From: Rhodococcus sp. SBT000017
GTDB lineage: Bacteria; Actinomycetota; Actinomycetes; Mycobacteriales; Mycobacteriaceae
DNA: 64,000 bases
Direction: 5' to 3'
Assembly (NCBI RefSeq): GCF_003688915.1
Contig: NZ_REFU01000001.1
Location: 2,976,001 to 3,040,000 of the forward strand
The notes beneath the pieces are model-generated. The model saw only the letters and a list, made by a program, of their open reading frames with translations, was not told where the DNA came from and did not search any database. Shown piece by piece: positions 9,566 through 18,154 of this stretch. The stretch's first letter is position 1; each line of letters starts with the position of its first letter. The position numbers and the translations under genes were made by a program.

Positions 9566-9996
9566 ATTAATTCGATCAAGTGATCGATAATTCACAAACC
9601 GCACGCCCCTTTCGATTGGGTTGTCGTGCCCATTTCCCGGTGCCATCGTTTCGGCTACGTTAACTCTGCGAAAAGGTACGGTTTCGTTTTACCGATCAAG
9701 TATTTTGCATTGTGAACCACCTCACTTAGTGCTATCTATTTGCCCCCGAAGCGGATACTTATATAGCGCGAACGAATGACATTTCGTGGCAGGATAATGT
9801 CCAGTGTTCGCACGTCTCGTCGGGGGACGCCGTAAATTCGACGCTCTCACTGTGCACCGTCGCACGTCAGAGCGTCAACAGGCGTTTCGAGATTCCCCTG
9901 GCTCCATTCGAGTACGGACAGACACGATGGGTAGCTCATGAAGACGGATAGTGTTGTGTCACAATTGGTTACGTCGTTATCAATCCGGTTGACAAC
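9566..9996. other. 431-bp AT-richer leader before the glycosyltransferase operon
   Basis: No credible gene is seen on either strand. The stretch is clearly AT-richer than its surroundings and very probably carries the promoter of the eight-gene operon starting at 9997. Visible elements are a 7-bp inverted repeat at 9572-9587, a second copy of its core CGATCAAGT at 9694-9702, a TATATAG box around 9760-9766, and the small palindrome TTGTG-T-CACAA at 9954-9964, 33 nt before the first start codon. Which of these are used cannot be told from sequence alone. Confidence 0.5.
9572..9587. promoter_or_regulatory. Inverted repeat TCGATCA-AG-TGATCGA
   Basis: Perfect 7-bp arms with a 2-nt spacer, lying 6 nt after the glycosidase stop codon. 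The core CGATCAAGT recurs at 9694-9702 in the same intergenic region, which favours an operator over a terminator; no T-run follows the hairpin. Confidence 0.35.
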
Positions 9997-11130
9997 ATGA
10001 CCGACGGTCTCCGCGTCGCGATTGCGCACGACTACCTCACCCAGCGCGGCGGTGCCGAGAAGGTCGTCCTGGCCATGGCCCGTGCCTTCCCCGACGCTCC
10101 CATCTACACAACGCTCTTCGAGCCGTCGACGACGTTCCCCGAGTTCTCCGAACTCGACGTGCGCCCGTCGACATTGAACCGCGTCGGCTTCCTGCGCAAG
10201 AATCACCGCGCCGCACTTCCCCTGCTGCCCTTCGCATCCTCGTCCATCGAGATCGACGCCGACGTGGTACTCACCAGCACCAGTGGCTGGGCGCACGGCT
10301 TCCACACCTCCGGGCGCAAGCTCGTCTACTGCTATTCACCTGCGCGTTGGTTGTACGAATCGCAGATGTATCTGGGTGAAGGTCGCAGCCCAGCCAAACG
10401 TGTTGCACTCACGGCTCTCTCGTGGCCGCTACGCCGCTGGGACATGCGGGCCGCACTGTCGGCAGATCGCTACCTCGCCATCTCCACCGTGATACAGCAG
10501 CGCATCACCGACGCGTACGGCATCCCATCGACAGTGGTGCCTGCCCCGTTCACCGTGGAGACCGCACCACCACAGTCGATCCCCGAAGCAGCGACATGGC
10601 TCGACGGCACCGGCTACTACCTGTGCATCTCCAGGCTGCTGCCGTACAAGAACGTCGACAAGGTGATGGCCGCATTCGCCGGCACCGACCGCAAGTTGAT
10701 CGTCGTCGGCCGCGGCCCCGAGGCCGACCGGTTACGAAAGCTGAAGTCCGACAACGTACTCATGCTCAACGATCTGACGTCAGGCCAAATGACCTGGCTC
10801 TACCGAGGGTGTAACGGTTTGATCGCCGCGAGCTATGAAGACTACGGATTGACCCCCATCGAAGCGGGTTACCACGGCAAGCCCAGCGCCGTGCTCCGCT
10901 GGGGCGGCTTTCTCGACACTGTCGAGGAAGGCATCTCAGGGGTGTACTTCGATCAGCCACAACCGGATTCGATTCGCGACGCGGTCACCGCTCTCGAACG
11001 GACGGCCTGGGAACCACTGAAGATCCAGGCACACGTGGAGCAGTTCAGCGAAGAACGCTTCGCTGCCGAGCTCATTTCAGCAGTATCCGAGATCAATGCA
11101 GAACGAATCGAGAGGACGGCGTCGCGATGA
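9997..11130 (+). CDS. GT4-family glycosyltransferase (WbaZ-like)
   Basis: Cytoplasmic GT-B glycosyltransferase of family 4, probably a mannosyl- or related sugar transferase building the repeat unit of the locus polysaccharide. The N-terminal domain begins with the acceptor-side motif AIAHDYLTQRGGAEKV, typical of WbaZ-like enzymes; the C-terminal domain has SRLLPYKNVD and the donor-binding region with SYEDYGLTPIEAGYHGKP, where EDYGLTPIEA is the GT4 E-x7-E motif. Length (377 aa) is normal. It is the first gene of an eight-gene chain, and its TGA overlaps the next ATG by 4 nt. A GDP-mannose dehydratase directly behind it suggests a GDP-sugar donor, but this is inference. Confidence 0.9.
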   Translation: MTDGLRVAIAHDYLTQRGGAEKVVLAMARAFPDAPIYTTLFEPSTTFPEFSELDVRPSTLNRVGFLRKNHRAALPLLPFASSSIEIDADVVLTSTSGWAHGFHTSGRKLVYCYSPARWLYESQMYLGEGRSPAKRVALTALSWPLRRWDMRAALSADRYLAISTVIQQRITDAYGIPSTVVPAPFTVETAPPQSIPEAATWLDGTGYYLCISRLLPYKNVDKVMAAFAGTDRKLIVVGRGPEADRLRKLKSDNVLMLNDLTSGQMTWLYRGCNGLIAASYEDYGLTPIEAGYHGKPSAVLRWGGFLDTVEEGISGVYFDQPQPDSIRDAVTALERTAWEPLKIQAHVEQFSEERFAAELISAVSEINAERIERTASR

Positions 11131-12122
11131 ACAAGCGCGCTTTGATCACCGGCATCACCGGACAGGACGGCCTCTATCTCGCAGAGCTGCTGCTGAGCAA
11201 GGGCTACAAAGTGTTCGGTCTGCTTCGCGGACAGAACAATCCGAAAGCCCCCATGCTGGAACGAGTACTACCCCAGGTCGAGATTCTGCACGGAGACCTA
11301 CTCGACCTGTCCGCGCTGATGCGCGCCTTCGCTGTCGCCGATCCCGACGAGGTCTACAATCTCGGAGCCGTCTCCTTCGTCGCGTACTCCTGGGAGAACG
11401 CCCGCCTCACCACCGACGTCACCGGCGGCGGAGTGCTGAACATGCTCGAATCGACCCGGTTGTACGAGCAGGTAGCGGGCAAGCAGGTTCGCTTCTACCA
11501 GGCATCGAGCTCGGAGATGTTCGGCAAGGTCCAGCAGGTGCCGCAGCGCGAGGACACACTGCTCTGGCCACGCTCGCCGTACGGTGTCGCCAAGGTCTAC
11601 GGCCACTACATGACCATCAACTACCGCGAGTCCTACGGCATGCACGCCAGCTCCGGAATTCTCTTCAACCACGAATCACCGCGCCGTGGACCGGAATTCG
11701 TCACCCGAAAGGTCTCCCAGGCCGTCGCGCGCATCGCACTCGGGCTGCAGAGCGAGATCTCGCTGGGCAATCTCGACGCCAAACGCGACTGGGGTTTCGC
11801 CGGCGACTACGTCGAAGCCATGTACCTGATGCTGCAGCAGGACGAGGCCGACGACTACGTGATCTCCACCGGCGAGACGCATTCGATTCGAGAACTTCTG
11901 GATCACGCCTTCGCAGCGGTCGACATCACGGACTGGGAGCCCTACGTCAAGATCGATCCGCGCTTCTTCCGGCCCGCCGAGGTCGACCTTCTCGTCGGCG
12001 ATTCGTCGAAAGCGCAAGCTGCTCTTGGATGGAAGCCCAAGGTCGCCTTCCCCGAGCTGGTCGCCATGATGGTGCGCAACGACCTCGTCGAACAGTCCCC
12101 CGACACCGTCAAGATCGCGTGA
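11127..12122 (+). CDS. gmd: GDP-mannose 4,6-dehydratase
   Basis: Extended short-chain dehydrogenase that converts GDP-D-mannose to GDP-4-dehydro-6-deoxy-D-mannose, the entry step to GDP-linked 6-deoxyhexoses (rhamnose, fucose, perosamine types). Seen directly: NAD(P)-binding GITGQDG at residues 9-15, catalytic SSSE (about residue 131), YGVAK (about 156), and the Gmd hallmark NHESPRR followed by FVTRK (about 187-200). Length 331 aa matches the family. It starts by a 4-nt ATGA overlap with the glycosyltransferase and ends in a GTGA overlap with its own paralogue, so both dehydratases should be made in similar amounts. Confidence 0.93.
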   Translation: MNKRALITGITGQDGLYLAELLLSKGYKVFGLLRGQNNPKAPMLERVLPQVEILHGDLLDLSALMRAFAVADPDEVYNLGAVSFVAYSWENARLTTDVTGGGVLNMLESTRLYEQVAGKQVRFYQASSSEMFGKVQQVPQREDTLLWPRSPYGVAKVYGHYMTINYRESYGMHASSGILFNHESPRRGPEFVTRKVSQAVARIALGLQSEISLGNLDAKRDWGFAGDYVEAMYLMLQQDEADDYVISTGETHSIRELLDHAFAAVDITDWEPYVKIDPRFFRPAEVDLLVGDSSKAQAALGWKPKVAFPELVAMMVRNDLVEQSPDTVKIA

Positions 12123-13093
12123 ACGCCGGGCCCCACCCGACCGCCCTGATCACCGGAGTGGCGGGCCAGGACGGCAGCTACCTCGCCGAACTTCTGCTCG
12201 GCCGCGGCTGGGCGGTGCACGGCGTCTCCAAGCCTGGCGGGACCCCGGAGCCGGTGAACCCACTCGTCGAGCAGCACGAGACCGACCTCAGCGACCACCG
12301 AGCCGCCAAGGCACTGATCACCGAGACCGACCCCGACTACGTTTTTCATCTCGCCGGGATCTCGTCGGTATGGAAGTCGTGGAACGACCCGGTGCTGACC
12401 ACCAGGGTCAACGGCGTCTCTGCAGCCGCTCTGCTCGATGCCTGCTTCACCCAGCAGGAGGCGTCGGGAAAGCGGATCGTGCTGATCAACGCATCCAGTG
12501 CCGAGATCTTCGCCGGATCCGGCGTCTCGCTGCAGAGCGAGACGACCCGAATCGCACCCACATCGCCCTACGGTGCATCGAAGGCGCTCAGTCACCACAT
12601 GGTCGACGTCTATCGATCACGAGGACTCGAGGCAACCAATGCCATTCTCTACAACCACGAGTCACCACGGCGGCCGGATTCGTTCGTCACACGGAAGATC
12701 AGCAAGGCCGCGGTCGCCATCTCACGTGGACGCCAGTCCACGCTCGAACTCGGCAACCTCACTGCCGTGCGCGATTGGGGCTGGGCCCCGGACTATGTGA
12801 ACGCGATGGCAGCGATGGCCGAGTACGGCAAGGGCGACAACTTCGTCGTCGCCACCGGCCAGGCCCACAGCGTCGCCGACTTCGTATCGACGGCGTTCGA
12901 GGCGGTGGGCATCGACAATTGGCGTGACTACGTGCGCACTGACTCGGAGATGCTCAGGCCGTCCGATTCGGCCAGAATGGTCGGCGACGCCTCCAAAGCC
13001 CGGAACCTGTTGGGCTGGGAACCGACGAAGACTTTCGATCAGGTCGTCCAAGCAATGATCGAGTTCGACATGACCGAGGAGATTGCAGCATGA
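12119..13093 (+). CDS. NAD-dependent epimerase/dehydratase, Gmd paralogue
   Basis: A 324-aa homologue of the preceding Gmd. It keeps the nucleotide-binding GVAGQDG, YGASK and the NHESPRR-FVTRK stretch, but the catalytic loop reads SSAEIF instead of SSSEMF. Its start is a GTG at 12119 overlapping the gmd stop (GTGA); the next gene overlaps its own stop by ATGA. Family annotation would again be GDP-mannose 4,6-dehydratase, yet two dehydratases for one step would be redundant. A reductase or epimerase acting on GDP-4-dehydro-6-deoxymannose, giving the final 6-deoxy sugar, is an attractive alternative. The retained Gmd hallmarks do not allow a choice. Confidence 0.85.
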   Translation: MNAGPHPTALITGVAGQDGSYLAELLLGRGWAVHGVSKPGGTPEPVNPLVEQHETDLSDHRAAKALITETDPDYVFHLAGISSVWKSWNDPVLTTRVNGVSAAALLDACFTQQEASGKRIVLINASSAEIFAGSGVSLQSETTRIAPTSPYGASKALSHHMVDVYRSRGLEATNAILYNHESPRRPDSFVTRKISKAAVAISRGRQSTLELGNLTAVRDWGWAPDYVNAMAAMAEYGKGDNFVVATGQAHSVADFVSTAFEAVGIDNWRDYVRTDSEMLRPSDSARMVGDASKARNLLGWEPTKTFDQVVQAMIEFDMTEEIAA

Positions 13094-13695
13094 CAGCGGT
13101 GGAAAAGCCCGAGAACGAGATCTACGACGTGTCGAACTACAAGATGCAGGACATCACGTTCAAGCGGAAGCTGCGCAATCGCATCGGCACACTCGGCTTC
13201 AACATGATCGTGACCTACATTCCGTCGCACTGGATTCGGCAGAATTTCCTGCGCGCCTTCGGTGCAACGATCGGCAAGGACACCTCGATCTTCCGCGGCA
13301 CCACCATTCTCGATCCCGAGGGCCTCACCATCGGTGACGCCTGCGCCATCGGGTTCCGGTGCATGCTCGACGCCCGTGGCGGAATCACCATCGGCAGCAA
13401 CGTCGTCATCGCCAGCGACACCCACATCATCGGTGGGTACCACGACCACAACTCCCCCGAGTTCACACCGATTCTCGAGCCTTGCGTCATCGGCGACTAC
13501 GTGTGGATCGCCAGCCGCAGCACGCTTCTCAGTGGTGTGACCCTCGGCCGCGGTGCCGTCGTCGGTGGTTGCTCGATGGTGCGATCGGATGTCGGCGAAC
13601 TCGAAGTGGTTGCCGGTGTGCCCGCGAAGGTGCGAGCGATGCGTGATCCCGAGGCACTCGCCTACCGCCCCAAGTATCGGCCACTGTTCTACTGA
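13090..13695 (+). CDS. Left-handed beta-helix (hexapeptide) acyltransferase
   Basis: A 201-aa transferase of the WbbJ/maltose O-acetyltransferase type. From about residue 65 imperfect hexapeptides are seen (TIGKDTS, TIGDACA, TIGSNVV, VIGDYVW), the signature of a trimeric left-handed beta-helix that uses acetyl-CoA; an active-site His is likely in the SDTHIIGGYHDHN loop. It should O- or N-acylate a sugar of the repeat unit in the cytoplasm. ATG at 13090 overlaps the upstream stop by 4 nt and its TGA shares one base with the next ATG, so it sits in a tightly coupled row of genes. Confidence 0.9.
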   Translation: MTAVEKPENEIYDVSNYKMQDITFKRKLRNRIGTLGFNMIVTYIPSHWIRQNFLRAFGATIGKDTSIFRGTTILDPEGLTIGDACAIGFRCMLDARGGITIGSNVVIASDTHIIGGYHDHNSPEFTPILEPCVIGDYVWIASRSTLLSGVTLGRGAVVGGCSMVRSDVGELEVVAGVPAKVRAMRDPEALAYRPKYRPLFY

Positions 13696-14765
13696 TGATC
13701 CTGCGAGACTGCCGACTCGTCTACGTCGCCCCCCGATCCGGGGTGGGCGGCGTGGGCGACTATGCCGACGACTTCGCCGACGCCGTGCGGCCACACTTCG
13801 CCGAGGTGATCGAGTATCGCCACGAGGGACCCGGATCGCACTCGGCGCGCGATATTCTGCGTCACCGCACAGCGATTCAGGAACTCGTCGACGCCGATCC
13901 GGGTCGCGTCATCGTGCACTGCGAACTCAGCGGCGGCTCGGTGATGCCGTTCTGGGCAACCGCCCGACTCACCGGCGACCCGGTTGTGACTGCGACGGTG
14001 CACGACCCGCCCGGACTGGTCTGGTGGCCCGCGCGAACCAGATTTCTCGCCGGCAAGAAGGTGCTCAATCACGGCCTGCACTACCCACTTCGGTCGGCAT
14101 GGCGTTCGCTCGAACGCCGGGTGGCCGGGAGCCGAACACTGTTCGCGCTCACCCGCTCCGGTGCCGATTCACTCGCGCGCGCGTATCCCGACGCCACCGC
14201 CAAGGCCAGTGCCCTCTTCGTTCCCGCGCGCCCCGACATCGCCCCCGCCGAGGAGCGGCCGCTGGCGGTCGGGCTCTTCGGATTGGTCTATCGCGGCAAA
14301 GGTTTCGACCAGATTCAGCAACTTCGCGACAGCCTCCCCCGCGACATCGCGATCCGCATCGCGGGCCGGGGAACCGAACTGCTCGACCCCGTCGACGGCG
14401 TGGAGATCCTCGGCGAAGTGAACGGACCGGACGAGGATGCCTTCTTCGCGTCCATCCGCGCACTCGTCCTGCCCTACGGCAAGCGGAGTATCTACGGCGA
14501 TGCGTTCCCCGCGTCCTCGGTCGTGACGCGAGCAATCGCGTATCAGACCCCGGTGACCTGCCTCAAGGTCGGCGCTCTTGCCGAGTCCGACAGCGGAGCC
14601 CTCGTGGTCGACGGGGATGTCGCCGAACTCGCCGACGCCACCGCCGACCTCATCACCGATCCGATTGCGCTGGGCAAACTTCGACGCGAAGTGGAGGCGC
14701 TTCGCATCTCCCACACCGCAGAGCTCGTCGTCGAGGACTTCGTCTCCGTGTGGGCGGCGCAATGA
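13695..14765 (+). CDS. Glycosyltransferase (GT-B fold)
   Basis: A 356-aa glycosyltransferase with a GT4-like layout: glycine-rich N-terminal loop PRSGVGGVGDYADD, linker around residue 185, and a Rossmann-like C-terminal half with LFGLVYRGKGFD, IRIAGRG and the late VLPYGKRSIYGDAFPAS stretch where the donor nucleotide binds. Sequence identity to the two other transferases in the operon is low, so each probably makes a different linkage. The gene is joined to its neighbours by a 1-nt overlap in front (TGATG) and a 4-nt overlap behind. The donor sugar cannot be read from sequence. Confidence 0.85.
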   Translation: MILRDCRLVYVAPRSGVGGVGDYADDFADAVRPHFAEVIEYRHEGPGSHSARDILRHRTAIQELVDADPGRVIVHCELSGGSVMPFWATARLTGDPVVTATVHDPPGLVWWPARTRFLAGKKVLNHGLHYPLRSAWRSLERRVAGSRTLFALTRSGADSLARAYPDATAKASALFVPARPDIAPAEERPLAVGLFGLVYRGKGFDQIQQLRDSLPRDIAIRIAGRGTELLDPVDGVEILGEVNGPDEDAFFASIRALVLPYGKRSIYGDAFPASSVVTRAIAYQTPVTCLKVGALAESDSGALVVDGDVAELADATADLITDPIALGKLRREVEALRISHTAELVVEDFVSVWAAQ

Positions 14766-15907
14766 ACGGCAATCTGCTCAAGGCCGGAATCGCTGCTCTG
14801 TGGACCTACGGCGGCCGCGGCATCGGCCTGCTGTGGACCATCGCGCTGATCGCCAAGTTGGGGATCTCCGATTACGGCCAGTACGCGATGGCCTTCGCCC
14901 TCGCCGCGATCATCGCAGCACCACTGGATCACCCCTTCACCGTGCGCTCGATTCGCGTGGCCGAACGAGAGTTTTTGGGCGAGCGCACTACTCGCGTGCT
15001 CGTCGGGGCCGTTCTCATCGTCGGCGGCCTGTGTCTGGCGCAGGTGAACTACATCGCCTGGTTCGCCCTCGTGATCGGTGGCGGCGAGCTGGTGTTCAAT
15101 GCCTACAAGAGCAGGGCACTGCGCGACGGCCGCCCCGATCTCACCCAGCGATTGGACACAGCACGCCAAGCCACGTCCATCGCGCTCGCGACGGCCTACT
15201 TGTTCGCCGTGCCCGACCCGAATCTGACTGTCGCGAGCCTGCTCTACGCCGCACCGTATTTCGTCATCGCCGTGCTGGCCGCCGTGCGGACGCGCATCGC
15301 TGCTCCGCGCATCCCCGGATCGTGGCGCGAGATGTCGATGCTGTTCTCGGAGAACCTCGCCAACGCGGTCTACATCCAAGGCGACGTGCTGCTGCTCGGC
15401 TTCCTCACCGACTCCACCATTGCCGGCTACTACTCCGTCGCTGCAGTGACGGCCTGGGCAGTGGCCTTCATCGGCCAGGCCTTCGGCAACACCTTCCACG
15501 AGAAGCTGCGTGCAGCAGACGGACTCGTCAGTGCCGGACCGGCCTTGAAGCACACCGCGGTTCTCGGCTGCGCCGCCGGATCACTGCTGTTGATAGCCGG
15601 TCTGCTGCTCTTCTTCACACCGGCCTCCCCGCAGGTCGCGGGCGCCCTCGTGGTGATGTCACTGTTCGTGGTGATGCGGGTGATGAACCACGTGTTCACC
15701 ACGGTGCTCTACCTGCAGCACCGCGACCGCACACGAGTGATGGCGGCAGCAACCCTTGCGCCGCTGAAGATGGTTCTCGTCCTGTGCCTGTTCCCCTTCG
15801 GTGCCGTCGGCGCGGCCGTGGCCTCGGTGGTCACCGACGCCGTACTGCTGGTCTGGTTCATGCGCGCCCTGTATCGGCATCCGGCGAAAGAAGAAGTGAC
15901 ACAATGA
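14762..15907 (+). CDS. Wzx-like polysaccharide flippase / oligosaccharide transporter
   Basis: A 381-aa integral membrane protein with about ten to twelve predicted helices, beginning LWTYGGRGIGLLWTIALIAKLG, typical of the MATE/MOP (PST) exporter group to which Wzx flippases belong. It should move the lipid-linked repeat unit across the cytoplasmic membrane to the polymerase. It is the only flippase candidate of the locus. The start at 14762 (ATGA overlap) removes the unrelated upstream extension of the open frame. It is slightly shorter than many Wzx proteins (400-480 aa). Confidence 0.85.
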   Translation: MNGNLLKAGIAALWTYGGRGIGLLWTIALIAKLGISDYGQYAMAFALAAIIAAPLDHPFTVRSIRVAEREFLGERTTRVLVGAVLIVGGLCLAQVNYIAWFALVIGGGELVFNAYKSRALRDGRPDLTQRLDTARQATSIALATAYLFAVPDPNLTVASLLYAAPYFVIAVLAAVRTRIAAPRIPGSWREMSMLFSENLANAVYIQGDVLLLGFLTDSTIAGYYSVAAVTAWAVAFIGQAFGNTFHEKLRAADGLVSAGPALKHTAVLGCAAGSLLLIAGLLLFFTPASPQVAGALVVMSLFVVMRVMNHVFTTVLYLQHRDRTRVMAAATLAPLKMVLVLCLFPFGAVGAAVASVVTDAVLLVWFMRALYRHPAKEEVTQ

Positions 15908-17019
15908 GACGCGCGACATTTCTGCTGTCCAAAGACCCCGTCACAGAACACGGCGGCGATATCGCGCTGTCGCGCTTGATGATGCAGCTCGCCCGCGAGG
16001 CGTTCGAGGTGCGTTCGATCTGCCTGTCCAAGGAGACCGACGTGGCCCCCGACGTGGTGCGCGTCCCCAAGCCCACGGTCGATGTGGGGTTGCTGATGAA
16101 GTCGCTGCGGCCGACGCGCTCGGTGGTGCACGGACGCTACGACGTCGACGCCTTCCGCGACGCCATCGACGCATCCACCTCCGATGTGTATGTGGCCGAA
16201 CACAGTTACATGGCCGAATCGTTCCTCCGCTCGTCCAAGCTGGGGTCACCGTTCGCGATCAACACCGTCAACACCGAGTCGCAGGTGTGGAAGGTGACGC
16301 GCGGATTGATCGGTCGTATCGAGGCACCACGCATCCTGCGGGACGAGATTCGCGTCGCCCGCGCGGCAGATGCCGTCGGGACCTACGATGCCGACGAAGC
16401 GCAGATGTACCGGAGCAAGGGCGTGCGCGACGCTCGGTGGATCGACCTCACTCTCGAACCCGCGCCGCAGCTGGACCTGTCCGAGACCGCGAAACGCCTG
16501 GTGTTCATGGGAACTCGTGATTGGCCGCCGAACCAGGAAGCCTTCAAGATCGCACTCGAATACTGGCCGGCGATCTCCGCGGGCATCGACGGTGCCGAAC
16601 TGTGCATCATCGGCGCGAAGGCCCCGGGTGCCAAGGATCCCGTCTACCCTGCCGGAGTCCGCGATCTCGGCTTCGTCGACGATCTGCAGGAGTTCCTCGG
16701 CACCTGCCGAGCGTTGATCGCCCCGGTCGCCACCGGCGGCGGCGTACGCGTCAAAATCCTCGACGCAGCCAGCAAGGGACTACCCGTCGTCGGAACCTCG
16801 GCGGCCGTCGGATCGCTCGACTCGATCTTCGAGTTGCCCACGTTCGACGACACCGAGCAGTTCGTCGCCGAGTGCCGCCGCTACCTGCTCGACCGCACCG
16901 CCGCCGTCAAAGCAGGTGAGCGCATCTATGAGCTGAACACCGCGCGCTGGAACGACCGCGTGCCGCATTCCACCGTCGAAGCACTGATCAGCGCCCCGCT
17001 CACGAGCACCTTAGGATGA
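15904..17019 (+). CDS. Glycosyltransferase (GT4-like)
   Basis: Third transferase of the operon, 371 aa. The C-terminal half carries the typical donor-domain elements: LVFMGTRDWPPNQEA (about residues 198-213), a central beta strand AELCIIG, and VATGGGVRVKILDAASKGLPVVGT (about 276-299), the region equivalent to the GT4 E-x7-E segment. The N-terminal half begins with TFLLSKDPVTEHGGDIALSR, which resembles the acceptor-side glycine loop. ATGA overlaps link it to the flippase and to the glycosidase. Sugar specificity is unknown. Confidence 0.85.
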   Translation: MRRATFLLSKDPVTEHGGDIALSRLMMQLAREAFEVRSICLSKETDVAPDVVRVPKPTVDVGLLMKSLRPTRSVVHGRYDVDAFRDAIDASTSDVYVAEHSYMAESFLRSSKLGSPFAINTVNTESQVWKVTRGLIGRIEAPRILRDEIRVARAADAVGTYDADEAQMYRSKGVRDARWIDLTLEPAPQLDLSETAKRLVFMGTRDWPPNQEAFKIALEYWPAISAGIDGAELCIIGAKAPGAKDPVYPAGVRDLGFVDDLQEFLGTCRALIAPVATGGGVRVKILDAASKGLPVVGTSAAVGSLDSIFELPTFDDTEQFVAECRRYLLDRTAAVKAGERIYELNTARWNDRVPHSTVEALISAPLTSTLG

Positions 17020-18053
17020 TCGCCATGACCCTCCGCTCCCGTCTGCTCACCGTTGCCGCAGCCGCCGCGATCGCCGTCGGCCTCTCTGCACCCGTCGCAC
17101 ATGCGGCCCCGCCTGCCGGACTCGGATTCACCGGCGGAGCGCCGTTTCTGACGCTCGACGACGCAACGCTGAACAACGAACTCGGTGCCGGACGCGACAT
17201 CGGTGCATCGTGGGTACGGGTGGTGGTGAACTGGGCGGCAATCGAGACAGCACCGGGCGTCTTCGACTGGGGCAACACCGATCGCGTGATCAACGCTGCG
17301 ACGGCGCAGGGCTACTCGGTACTGGCCGTGCTGGGTGGAACCCCCGGATGGGCGCAGGGTGGCATCGCCTCACCTCTGCCCGGCGCAGTTCCCCTGGATC
17401 CCAACGCCTTCGGCGCATTCGCCGGCGCAGCTGCGGCGCACCTCGGCGAGCGCGTCGACCACTACGAGGTGTGGAACGAGCCCAACATCCCGACCTTCTT
17501 CGCACCCGTCGACGCCGTCCGCTACACGAACATGCTGCGTGCGGCCTACCCCGCGATCCACAACGCCGACGCCGGAGCCACCGTGCTGAGCGCCGGATTG
17601 GCGACCACCATCAACGCCGGAGCCTGGACCACCGCGCCGGTGACCTTCCTGCAGCAGATGTACGCCGCCGGAGCAGGCGGATTCATGGACGCCGTCGCCA
17701 TGCACCCCTACACCTTCCCCTTCACCGTCGAGAACGACCCCAACGGACAATGGGCACAGGTGGATCAGGCCTACGGCACGATGGTGGCCAACGGCGACGG
17801 TGGCAAGAAGATCTGGATCACCGAACTCGGCGCACCCACCGGCAACGGACCAATGGCCGTCACCGAGGACGCACAGGCCGCGATCATCGGCTCGAGCCTG
17901 GCAAAGGCGTCGTCGCTGCCGTACGTCGGCCCGGTATTCGTGCACTCGCTGCGTGACTCGGGCACCGACCCCGCCGATTCCGAGCAGAACTACGGACTGC
18001 TGCGCACCGACTTCAGCCCCAAGCCGGCCTACGACGTGGTGCGGGGTTCGTAG
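17016..18053 (+). CDS. Secreted clan GH-A glycoside hydrolase (PslG-like), single domain
   Basis: Paralogue of the glycosidase at 7982-9565 but without its C-terminal domain (345 aa). A clear Sec signal ends in APVAHA (residue 30); the barrel has the acid/base motif EVWNEPN (about 152) and nucleophile strand ITELGAP (about 268). It ends the eight-gene overlapping chain, starting inside the stop of the last glycosyltransferase (ATGA). Production as part of the polymer operon suggests processing or release of the same polysaccharide outside the cell rather than nutrition. The second in-frame ATG (residue 4) gives the tidier signal peptide. Confidence 0.87.
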   Translation: MIAMTLRSRLLTVAAAAAIAVGLSAPVAHAAPPAGLGFTGGAPFLTLDDATLNNELGAGRDIGASWVRVVVNWAAIETAPGVFDWGNTDRVINAATAQGYSVLAVLGGTPGWAQGGIASPLPGAVPLDPNAFGAFAGAAAAHLGERVDHYEVWNEPNIPTFFAPVDAVRYTNMLRAAYPAIHNADAGATVLSAGLATTINAGAWTTAPVTFLQQMYAAGAGGFMDAVAMHPYTFPFTVENDPNGQWAQVDQAYGTMVANGDGGKKIWITELGAPTGNGPMAVTEDAQAAIIGSSLAKASSLPYVGPVFVHSLRDSGTDPADSEQNYGLLRTDFSPKPAYDVVRGS

Positions 18054-18154
18054 AGCTCGCCAATCTTGCTGGCGAAGCGCACCTCACCGTTCACGATCGC
18101 ACCGTGCACGCGGGATTCCGCGCACTCGACTCGATACTGAACGCTCAGGTCCGG

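Noticed and set aside
9847..10305. Minus-strand frame of 152 aa across the operon start
   Set aside because: Antisense to the first glycosyltransferase codons and without a ribosome site.
11096..12118. Long plus-strand open frame running through gmd in another frame
   Set aside because: Arg/Ser-rich shadow of gmd; only the part from GTG 12119 is a real gene.
13553..14761. Open frame ahead of the flippase
   Set aside because: Arg/Pro-rich shadow of the acyltransferase and glycosyltransferase genes; the flippase starts at ATG 14762.
18055..18077. Short hairpin (TCGCCA/TGGCGA) right after the last polymer-operon gene as terminator
   Set aside because: Only a 6-bp stem with a 7-nt loop and no T-run; too weak to call.
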